This document shows, piece after piece, positions 7,403-12,719 of a DNA stretch of 12,719 nucleotides. Each line of letters starts with the position of its first letter. Position 1 is the stretch's first letter. Location of the stretch: assembly GCA_947178015.1 (NCBI GenBank), contig CAMWWW010000030.1, positions 1 to 12,719 of the forward strand, read 5' to 3'. The notes under the pieces are model-generated. The model saw nothing but the letters and a program-made list of their open reading frames with translations. It was not told where the DNA came from and did not search any database. This DNA is from an uncultured Clostridia bacterium (GTDB taxonomy: Bacteria; Bacillota; Clostridia; Lachnospirales; Lachnospiraceae). The translations under genes and the position numbers were made by a program.

Positions 7403-9278
7403 AGAGGTGCTGATGCTTCACAGACGCGGTTTAATGATATTTTGGAGAATGTGTCCAAGTATATTTTTCTCTCGTTTATGTTATGCTCTGATAACAGGCG
7501 TAACCCCCTATGTGATGGTATATTTATCAGCGCGTCTTGTAGGAGAGATGGTGGGAAACAGGGAGGAAAGACAGATTATCATCTTGGTAGTTTCTGTGTT
7601 GGCAGCAGGGCTTTTGCTTGGAATTATATCCGATTGCATTAAGAGGTGGAAACTTTATGCAAATGCGGCAATATGGCAGGACAAGGACAGGGTTCTGATT
7701 CATAAATTGTTGGATATGGATTTTGCGGCTATGGATGATTCCAATACACATAATCTTTTGGCGCAGATTCAGCAAAATGCAATGTTTGGAGGAGCGGGTA
7801 TCTTTCAGATACCGGAGTATTTTGAGAAATGTGTAAGCGCAGCAGTGAATATTTTGTGTGCAGTATTTCTCACGATGGGACTGTTTATTAAGAAGGTGCC
7901 GGACTCAGCCGGTACACTTGGTAAATTAAATCATCCTATATGGATCGTTGTGCTGCTTGGTATGCTGTTTTTGACAGCCATGCTCGCCTGTCATATTCAT
8001 CAGAAAAGTAACAAGTATTTTACTGGTTGTATCCATGAGGCGGAGCTTGGCAACCGAATATGGGGATTTTTTATGTTTGAGATGGCAGACATAGAGCGGG
8101 CGATGGATATGCGTATTTATAACCAGCAGGATATCAGCCTGCATTATTTTGATAAAAATAATAATTTTGCTATGTTAATGGAGCGGCTCGCCAAAGGAAG
8201 GATGGGGCTCACAAAGGGATTGTCTGCTGTTGTGGCAGTTTCTTTTCAGGGAGTGATAGACCTGTTTATCTGTCTGAAAGCATGGGCGGGAGCCTTTGAC
8301 ATAGGTATGGTGACACAATATATTGGATCCATATCCGCACTGTACAACGGCGTGGAGGCATTGCTGAAAACATATGGAGATTTGCAGAATAATGCTCCTT
8401 TTTTAAGAACGACATTTGAGTTTCTTGATATTCCAAATGAAATGTATCAGGGAAGTCTTACGGTGGAAAAGAGGCAGGATCGGCGTTATGAGATAGAATT
8501 TCGAGATGTGTCGTTCCGCTATCCTTCTTCTGAAGAATGGGTATTGAGGCATATTAGTTTTCGGTTTCATGTGGGGGAGCGCCTTGCGATTGTGGGGGAG
8601 AATGGTTCTGGAAAGACCACCTTTATCAAGCTTCTGTGCAGACTCTATGATCCGACAGAGGGCGTGATCTTATTAAATGGCATTGATATACGTAAATACA
8701 ATTACAGAGAGTATATGTCCGTGTTTGCTGTTGTCTTTCAAGATTTTCAGTTGCTTTCTTGCAGCTTAGGAGAGAATATGGCAGCAGGAAAGATCTATGA
8801 AAAAGAAAAGGTAGAACAATGTCTTGTCAAAGCAGGATTTGGAGACCGACTTCGTGAGCTGCCAAAGGGGCTGGAAACTTGCCTCTATAAAAATTTTGAT
8901 AAAGAGGGGATAGAATTATCAGGCGGCGAGTCGCAGAAAGTTGCTCTTGCCAGAGCTTTATATAAAGATGCCCCGTTTGTGATCTTGGATGAGCCGACCG
9001 CAGCGCTTGACCCAGAAGCGGAACAGAAAGTTTACGAGAAATTTAATGAGATAGCGGGAGACAAGACGGCGATCTATATTAGCCATCGTCTGTCGTCCTG
9101 TAGACTCTGTGATGTCATTGCGGTGTTTGACAAAGGAAACATAGTACAACATGGCAGCCATGAAAGCTTGCTGAAGGAGACAGAAGGAAAGTATTATCAG
9201 CTATGGTATGCACAAGCACAATATTATATAGAAGAACAAGAACGTCAGAATATGTGGAAAAAGCTGATGGCTGACTAA
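7374..9278 (+). CDS. ABC exporter half-transporter B2 (permease-ATPase)
   Basis: This 634-residue B-type half-transporter is the paralogue of B1. From residue 1 to about 620 it aligns with B1 without any gap visible by eye: Walker A GENGSGKTT, Q456, LSGGE at 515-519, FVILDE at 535-540 and H571 fall at the same positions. The membrane domain is more diverged than the ATPase half, but keeps DMRIYNQQ (coupling segment) and the loop KVPDSAGTL...LNHP between helices 3 and 4. The start at 7374 is set by AGGGAGGG and by alignment with the B1 start, giving a 29-base overlap with A2. It is the last gene of the exporter operon, 12 bases before a perfect hairpin terminator. Its likely partner is A2. The short C-terminal tails of B1 and B2 are unrelated. 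Confidence 0.92.
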   Translation: MEKNEKISFKEVLMLHRRGLMIFWRMCPSIFFSRLCYALITGVTPYVMVYLSARLVGEMVGNREERQIIILVVSVLAAGLLLGIISDCIKRWKLYANAAIWQDKDRVLIHKLLDMDFAAMDDSNTHNLLAQIQQNAMFGGAGIFQIPEYFEKCVSAAVNILCAVFLTMGLFIKKVPDSAGTLGKLNHPIWIVVLLGMLFLTAMLACHIHQKSNKYFTGCIHEAELGNRIWGFFMFEMADIERAMDMRIYNQQDISLHYFDKNNNFAMLMERLAKGRMGLTKGLSAVVAVSFQGVIDLFICLKAWAGAFDIGMVTQYIGSISALYNGVEALLKTYGDLQNNAPFLRTTFEFLDIPNEMYQGSLTVEKRQDRRYEIEFRDVSFRYPSSEEWVLRHISFRFHVGERLAIVGENGSGKTTFIKLLCRLYDPTEGVILLNGIDIRKYNYREYMSVFAVVFQDFQLLSCSLGENMAAGKIYEKEKVEQCLVKAGFGDRLRELPKGLETCLYKNFDKEGIELSGGESQKVALARALYKDAPFVILDEPTAALDPEAEQKVYEKFNEIAGDKTAIYISHRLSSCRLCDVIAVFDKGNIVQHGSHESLLKETEGKYYQLWYAQAQYYIEEQERQNMWKKLMAD

Positions 9279-9290
9279 AGAGAACGTTAT

Positions 9291-9332
9291 AAAACGCCGG
9301 TCATTCTTACTTATAAGAATGACCGGCGTTTT
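9291..9332. terminator. Bidirectional hairpin terminator between exporters and CPBP gene
   Basis: AAAACGCCGGTCATTCTTA (9291-9309) is perfectly complementary to 9314-9332, giving a 19-bp stem with a 4-base loop. Each strand ends in a TTTT run after a GC-rich stem. It sits between two converging genes, 12 bases after B2 and 4 bases before the CPBP stop on the other strand, and should end both transcripts. Confidence 0.92.
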
Positions 9333-9336
9333 AAGA

Positions 9337-10239
9337 TTAGACAAGAATCGCCATAAGAAACATGACAAGACACAGAATAAAGTACAGAACCATTCCAATA
9401 TTGAAGTAATGCGTTTTAAAACGCTCAAATCCAGTTAATGTGATCTCTCCCTTATTTAGCTTGATATGCTTTACTTCTGTAATAAATGCGATAATTCCAC
9501 CAATCAGAAAGATATATACCAGAAGTCCGGCAATTGTGAGAAGAGCGGTATTTGTGCTTAAAGCCATCAGCGGCATAAGCGTCGATCCAAATAGATTGAT
9601 CAAAATATGCAGCCCGATGGAATATAAAATATTGTTGGTGCGAATGACAATATAAGCAAAAATCAATCCAAGAACAAAAGCATACAGTGCCTGAGAGAGA
9701 TTGCCATGGAACAGAGAAAAAGCAAGCGCGCTAACCCAGATTGCCGTCATATCTCCGTAAGGGCGCAGGCGGTCCAGCATCAGCTTGCGGAATATAAGCT
9801 CTTCAATAATAGGAGCGGACACAGCCAAAACCAAAACCTGCAGAATCAGATTATCTCCCGTCGCCACAGAGGCGATCGGATTATTGACCGGAGCATGTTT
9901 GAGCAATGCGATCAAAGCGTTGATGCCAAGGCTGACAAAATTAAACAGATAGGTTGCTCCCATACAAATGATAAATATCTTGAAAAAACGAAGAGGGGAT
10001 ATCTTTATCTTTTCTCTGGCAGGTTGTGGCTGTTTGGGCTTCATCATTAAGAAATAAATCAGAAAGCCGACAACATGCATACTGACAAAGATGCACAGTA
10101 TAAGGAACCATGAACTTTGTACTATATTTGGCGCAATTACAGAAAAAATGGCGCCCATAACAATCTGAACAAGATTAACCACAAGCAAAACAACAGATAG
10201 CGATAACCACATGTAAGAAAAATTTTTTTTGTGTTCCAT
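9337..10239 (-). CDS. CPBP-family intramembrane metalloprotease (CAAX protease / Abi)
   Basis: This 300-residue polytopic membrane protein has about eight hydrophobic segments. It carries all three CPBP motifs: EELIFRK (E146, E147, R151), FSLFH (F174, H178) and HILIN (H211, N215). These are the glutamates and histidines that form the active site of Rce1-type proteases. In Firmicutes, family members act in peptide maturation, bacteriocin self-immunity or unknown processing, and the sequence does not tell which. The ATG at 10239 has AAGGAA 11 bases upstream on this strand. It lies downstream of asnA on the same strand (133-base gap with two hairpins) and convergent with the exporter operon. A functional link to the exporters is possible, since CPBP proteins often accompany LytTR-regulated peptide exporters. 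No shared promoter or operator supports it here. Confidence 0.88.
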   Translation of the reverse strand: MEHKKNFSYMWLSLSVVLLVVNLVQIVMGAIFSVIAPNIVQSSWFLILCIFVSMHVVGFLIYFLMMKPKQPQPAREKIKISPLRFFKIFIICMGATYLFNFVSLGINALIALLKHAPVNNPIASVATGDNLILQVLVLAVSAPIIEELIFRKLMLDRLRPYGDMTAIWVSALAFSLFHGNLSQALYAFVLGLIFAYIVIRTNNILYSIGLHILINLFGSTLMPLMALSTNTALLTIAGLLVYIFLIGGIIAFITEVKHIKLNKGEITLTGFERFKTHYFNIGMVLYFILCLVMFLMAILV

Positions 10240-10264
10240 AATGTAAGTATTCCTTCTTTCCTTT

Positions 10265-10317
10265 TGCCGCTGAGCGGCATTTTAGTAACATAGGGAGGCA
10301 TGACGACATGCCGTCCC
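10265..10317. other. Two hairpins in the asnA-CPBP gap
   Basis: Hairpin 1 is TGCCGC (10265-10270) / GCGGCA (10274-10279) with a 3-base loop. Hairpin 2 is GGGAGGCATG (10293-10302) / CATGCCGTCCC (10307-10317), 10 bp with one bulge and loop ACGA. On the transcribed minus strand neither is followed by a T-run, so they are poor intrinsic terminators. They might stabilise the asnA 3' end or mark an asnA-CPBP transcript boundary. I see no convincing promoter for the CPBP gene here. Confidence 0.45.
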
Positions 10318-10372
10318 ATTGTTTTATCACAAGCCCATTCTATGGATAGATAGGCGTATATGTGTGAAACAT

Positions 10373-11380
10373 TTACAGGAGAGGTATATTATGCTCTTTG
10401 CAGGCTTTTTTCATATCTTCCGGCCACAAACTTGCCTGAACCTCTCCAACATGTGCCTTGTCAAGAAGCAGCATACACAAGCGAGACTGTCCGATGCCTC
10501 CGCCAATGGTATAAGGAAGCTCTTTATCAAGCAGCATGCGGTGGAATAGAAGATTTTTGCGATCTTCACATCCGGCAGTTTTTAGCTGAGAGAGGAGAGA
10601 TTCTTCGTCCACACGGATGCCCATGCTGGAAATCTCCAATGCGCAGTTCAGAGTCTCATACCAAAATAAAATATCTCCATTCAGGCTCCAGTCATCATAG
10701 TCCGGCGCTCTGCCATCGTGCGGTTCGCCGTTTGATAATGCCCCGCCGATATTCATAAGAAAGACGCAGCCAAGCTCCTTGGTAATAAGATTTTCGCGCT
10801 CCTTTGGCGTTTTATCTGGGAAACGGTCAAGAAGCTCCTGAGAGGTGACAAAATGGATCTGCTCAGGAAGCTTTTTTACTGCCTGCGGATACTTATACCA
10901 CACCTCGTGCTCCATATGCTTAATGATCTTAAAAATCGTCTGCACAGTGCTTTTTAAGGTATCTATTGTGCGATCCTCTTTGGCGATCACCTTCTCCCAA
11001 TCCCACTGATCGACATAGCAAGAATGGAGATTATCCAGCTCCTCATCGCGGCGAATCGCATTCATATTTGTGTACAAGCCCTCTCCCACAGCAAAACCAT
11101 ATTCATGAAGCGCCATTCTCTTCCATTTGGCAAGGGAGTGGACCACCTCGATCTCTTCCTCTGGTATTCCCAAAATATCAAAGGAGACAGGACGCTCAAC
11201 ACCATTTAGATTGTCATTTAAGCCGGAGCTCTTTTCTACAAAAAGCGGAGCGGAGATACGTTCCAGATTCATCTCTTTGCCAAATTCCTTCTGGAAGGTA
11301 TCACGGATGTACTTGATCGCGTCCTCTGTCTCTCGGATAGACAAACGCGGGTGATAATGATTGGGTAATATTAATGACAT
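10373..11380 (-). CDS. asnA: Aspartate-ammonia ligase (asparagine synthetase A)
   Basis: AsnA makes asparagine from aspartate, ammonia and ATP in the cytoplasm, releasing AMP and pyrophosphate. The protein has 335 residues, close to the 330 of the E. coli enzyme, and is related to class II aspartyl-tRNA synthetases. Recognisable family blocks are SLILPNHYHPRLSI at the start, APLFVEKSSGLNDNLNG, the GVERPVSF segment, KWKRMAL, DEELDNLHSCYVDQWDWE and ending IGGGIGQSRLCMLLL. The ATG at 11380 is chosen because GGAGGAG (11390-11396 on this strand) lies 9 bases upstream and known AsnA proteins begin here; the frame is open 23 codons further but reaches into the promoter. It has its own promoter at 11421-11449. 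No T-box leader is present: the 5' leader is only about 30 bases. Confidence 0.96.
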   Translation of the reverse strand: MSLILPNHYHPRLSIRETEDAIKYIRDTFQKEFGKEMNLERISAPLFVEKSSGLNDNLNGVERPVSFDILGIPEEEIEVVHSLAKWKRMALHEYGFAVGEGLYTNMNAIRRDEELDNLHSCYVDQWDWEKVIAKEDRTIDTLKSTVQTIFKIIKHMEHEVWYKYPQAVKKLPEQIHFVTSQELLDRFPDKTPKERENLITKELGCVFLMNIGGALSNGEPHDGRAPDYDDWSLNGDILFWYETLNCALEISSMGIRVDEESLLSQLKTAGCEDRKNLLFHRMLLDKELPYTIGGGIGQSRLCMLLLDKAHVGEVQASLWPEDMKKACKEHNIPLL

Positions 11381-11389
11381 GGCATTATT

Positions 11390-11396
11390 CTCCTCC
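11390..11396 (-). promoter_or_regulatory. Ribosome binding site of asnA
   Basis: GGAGGAG on the minus strand, 9 bases before the ATG at 11380. It decides the start over an in-frame upstream ATG at 11449. Confidence 0.75.
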
Positions 11397-11420
11397 ACTG
11401 TAGTAAATTCATACCTAACC

Positions 11421-11449
11421 ATATTACCACGTTTTCCTTGAAAAAGCAA
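11421..11449 (-). promoter_or_regulatory. Promoter of asnA
   Basis: On the minus strand a -35 TTGCTT (11444-11449) and a -10 TAATAT (11421-11426) are 17 bases apart, with TGG before the hexamer forming an extended -10. A separate TTGACA further upstream has no -10 at a useful distance. Confidence 0.6.
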
Positions 11450-11536
11450 AAACTTTCTTGTAAAGAATAATTTTTGAAGGACAGTTTGGACAAGAATGTC
11501 AATAGACTAGGAAAAACTTTTGTTGGTTTTGTCTGA

Positions 11537-11578
11537 AAAAATCACTCCGAAAAGGTATACTTTTTCGGAGTGATTTTT
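11537..11578. terminator. Bidirectional hairpin between asnA and the small gene
   Basis: A 17-bp perfect stem, 11537-11553 with 11562-11578, has core TCACTCCGAAAA and an 8-base loop GGTATACT. It has A-runs and T-runs outside, so it reads as an intrinsic terminator on both strands. It lies between the divergently oriented asnA and the small + strand gene with no gene ending at it, so it may insulate both units. Confidence 0.7.
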
Positions 11579-11681
11579 CTATGTGCTATTTTACCATATT
11601 CTATGGCTTTTGCAAGCATTTTTTTGGAGGATTTTTATGCAAAGTGCACAAAAGCTACCTTGTTCTCAAAAAGTATACCTT
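11552..11681. repeat. Inverted 14-base repeat AAAAAGTATACCTT
   Basis: AAAAAGTATACCTT occurs on the minus strand at 11552-11565 (top half and loop of the hairpin) and on the plus strand at 11668-11681 inside the small gene. Both copies centre on the palindrome GTATAC; the second lies in a 22-base imperfect palindrome at 11665-11686. Confidence 0.5.
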
Positions 11682-11798
11682 ATGAGAATGGAAATAGCGC
11701 TATCCACGGGAGTCAGAACAGGATACATAAAGGAACGAGATCAAAAGGTGATTGCAGCAACTGTTAAGGAGATAACAGAGTATGAAGAGAAGGAATAA
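11637..11798 (+). CDS. Small protein of unknown function (53 aa)
   Basis: The ATG at 11637 has GGAGG at 11626-11630, 6 bases upstream, a strong site that supports translation. The frame is open 18 codons further, but those codons encode a run lacking a ribosome site. The product is soluble, charged and probably helical: after MQSAQKLPCSQ come a segment containing VYLMRMEIALSTG and a second, KVIAATVKEITEYEEKE. I do not recognise a family. Two short helices joined by a turn and a tyrosine near the end loosely recall Spo0E-like phosphatase peptides, but the SQELD motif is absent, so this is a guess. A TGC-TATTTT extended -10-like sequence at 11584-11592 could start its transcript. Its 5' coding part contains the GTATAC-centred palindrome also found in the hairpin upstream. 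Confidence 0.55.
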   Translation: MQSAQKLPCSQKVYLMRMEIALSTGVRTGYIKERDQKVIAATVKEITEYEEKE

Positions 11799-11830
11799 AC
11801 TCCTCCACTTCAATGACAATGGAAGAGTTT
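11797..11830 (+). terminator. Weak hairpin after the small gene
   Basis: AAACTCCTCCA (11797-11807) and TGGAAGAGTTT (11820-11830) pair at 10 of 11 positions around a 12-base loop. The stem overlaps the stop codon of the small gene and is followed by ACAGG, not a T-run. A leaky terminator or an mRNA end structure is possible. Confidence 0.35.
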
Positions 11831-11889
11831 ACAGGAACGCAAATGAAAAATGAAAAATAGAACGAAGATCATTTTATGAAGGAGAGAAG

Positions 11890-12540
11890 ATGCGTATGAA
11901 GGAGATCGTGATTATTGGAGCTGGAGATTTTGGCCGAGAAGTGACATGGTTAATAGAAGAGATAAATAAAGTGGAGCCAACTTACCATATAGCAGGCTAT
12001 CTGGATGATGATCCCGAAAAAAGGGGGAAAGCTATAAACGGTTATAAAGTATTGGGGAAAATTTCTGAACTGTCGGAATTCCATAAAAAGAATCCCATTT
12101 GTGCCATTATCGCCATGCAAGACGGAACGATAAGAAAACGAATCGTTGAAATGTTTCCAGATTTTAAAGAATGGGAAACATTGATACACCCTTCTGTCGA
12201 CATAGCAGATACAGCAAAGATTGGATGTGGCTGCGTCATATGTGCAAAATCTATCCTTAGTTTAAATACTATCATAGGGGATCATTGCTTATTTAACGTA
12301 TCCGTGATAATAGGACATGACGGTGAAATCGGAAATTATGTGACGATTATGTCTGGTTCATGTATATGCGGGCATGTAAAAATTGATGATGAAGCGTATA
12401 TAGCCACGAATTCAACAATAATCCCCAAAATAAAAATTGGGGCAAGGGCAAAAGTGGGAGCAGGCTCCTCCGTAATTCAGAATATAAAAGACGGATACTC
12501 CGTAATGGGTGTGCCAGCGAAGGTAATTCGGATAAAGTAA
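11890..12540 (+). CDS. NeuD/PglD-family sugar acyltransferase
   Basis: This 216-residue enzyme transfers an acyl (usually acetyl) group from acyl-CoA to a sugar or nucleotide-sugar in cell-surface glycan pathways. Residues 1-95 form a Rossmann-like substrate-binding domain: EIVIIGAGDFGRE, then AGYLDDDPEKRG. Residues about 98-216 form a left-handed beta-helix of hexapeptide repeats (IHPSVDI, AKIGCGCVI, IIGDHC, AKVGAGSSVI) ending in VMGVPAKVI. H143-D144 in IIGHDGEIG fits the catalytic His of PglD. Length and layout match the family. AAGGAG at 11879-11884 serves either the ATG at 11890 (5-base spacing) or the one at 11896 (11-base spacing); the difference is two residues. An acyl carrier protein gene follows 25 bases later, so the donor might be an acyl-ACP rather than acetyl-CoA (inference). 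Confidence 0.88.
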   Translation: MRMKEIVIIGAGDFGREVTWLIEEINKVEPTYHIAGYLDDDPEKRGKAINGYKVLGKISELSEFHKKNPICAIIAMQDGTIRKRIVEMFPDFKEWETLIHPSVDIADTAKIGCGCVICAKSILSLNTIIGDHCLFNVSVIIGHDGEIGNYVTIMSGSCICGHVKIDDEAYIATNSTIIPKIKIGARAKVGAGSSVIQNIKDGYSVMGVPAKVIRIK

Positions 12541-12565
12541 ATATATGGACTGGAGGATATAAAAA

Positions 12566-12719
12566 ATGGAAGAAAAATTTATCGCATTTGTTGCGGATAT
12601 TATGGATATAGATAAGAAAAAAATTAATCTTGACACGGCATATGGTTCTATAGATAACTGGGATTCATTGATGCATATGCGATTAATTATGGATATTGAA
12701 AGGGAATATCAGGTGGATA
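12566..12719 (+). CDS. Acyl carrier protein (partial, 5' end)
   Basis: The ATG at 12566 has GGAGG at 12552-12556, 9 bases upstream. The 51 residues present run off the window edge. They show the carrier-protein pattern: an acidic first helix (FIAFVADIMDID), then NWDSLMHMRLIMDIE, where S34 in the DSL motif is the likely 4'-phosphopantetheine site. W32 before DS and HM after it resemble stand-alone carrier proteins of glycan or lipid modification loci more than the housekeeping fatty-acid AcpP, whose motif is usually DSLDTVE. It probably holds an activated acyl chain for enzymes encoded to the right, and may work with the NeuD-type transferase just upstream. About 25-30 C-terminal residues are missing. 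Confidence 0.82.
   Translation, partial: MEEKFIAFVADIMDIDKKKINLDTAYGSIDNWDSLMHMRLIMDIEREYQVD

Noticed and set aside
11381..11449. 23-codon N-terminal extension of AsnA
   Set aside because: It covers the ribosome site and the -10 promoter hexamer; the family starts at the ATG at 11380.
11381..11580. T-box or other riboswitch before asnA
   Set aside because: The best promoter leaves only about 30 bases of leader, no T-box sequence is seen, and the hairpin at 11537-11578 lies upstream of the promoter.

Overview
The window looks like chromosome of a low-to-mid-GC Firmicute, most likely a Lachnospiraceae-type Clostridium. The signs are strong GGAGG ribosome sites, a LytTR regulator beside an HPK10-type kinase, tandem half-size ABC exporters, and an AsnA-type asparagine synthetase. 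The genus assignment is inference; there is no rRNA or other marker.

Left part (1-9332, all + strand): after a possible tail of an upstream gene (1-96), a sigma-A-like promoter drives a LytTR response regulator (201-902) and a GHKL histidine kinase (911-1582). The kinase has no membrane or sensor domain. A 227-base gap follows. It holds a small hairpin, a second copy of a 23-base repeat also found before the regulator, and a promoter with a poor -35, an extended -10, and two direct repeats exactly 21 bases apart just upstream. That spacing is what LytTR-family activators use. This promoter should drive a four-gene overlapping operon of half-size ABC exporters arranged A1-B1-A2-B2, i.e. a tandem duplication of one two-subunit exporter. 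A1 is broken by a frameshift at an (AG)4 tract just before its fifth membrane helix; the other three are intact with full ATPase motifs. The operon ends at a 19-bp perfect hairpin terminator. No precursor peptide, processing protease or modification enzyme is visible, so the cargo is unknown.

Middle part (9337-11450, - strand): a CPBP-family membrane protein (CAAX protease / Abi type) lies convergent to the exporters and downstream of asnA (ammonia-dependent asparagine synthetase). asnA has its own extended -10 promoter.

Right part (11537-12719): a strong hairpin separates asnA from a 53-codon + strand gene of unknown function. After it comes a NeuD/PglD-type sugar O-/N-acyltransferase and the start of an acyl carrier protein gene, which is cut by the window edge. 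These two probably open a glycan- or acyl-modification locus that continues to the right.

The most interesting unit is the regulator / sensorless kinase / phased operator / duplicated exporter block, with one exporter subunit apparently switched off by a 2-base repeat contraction.
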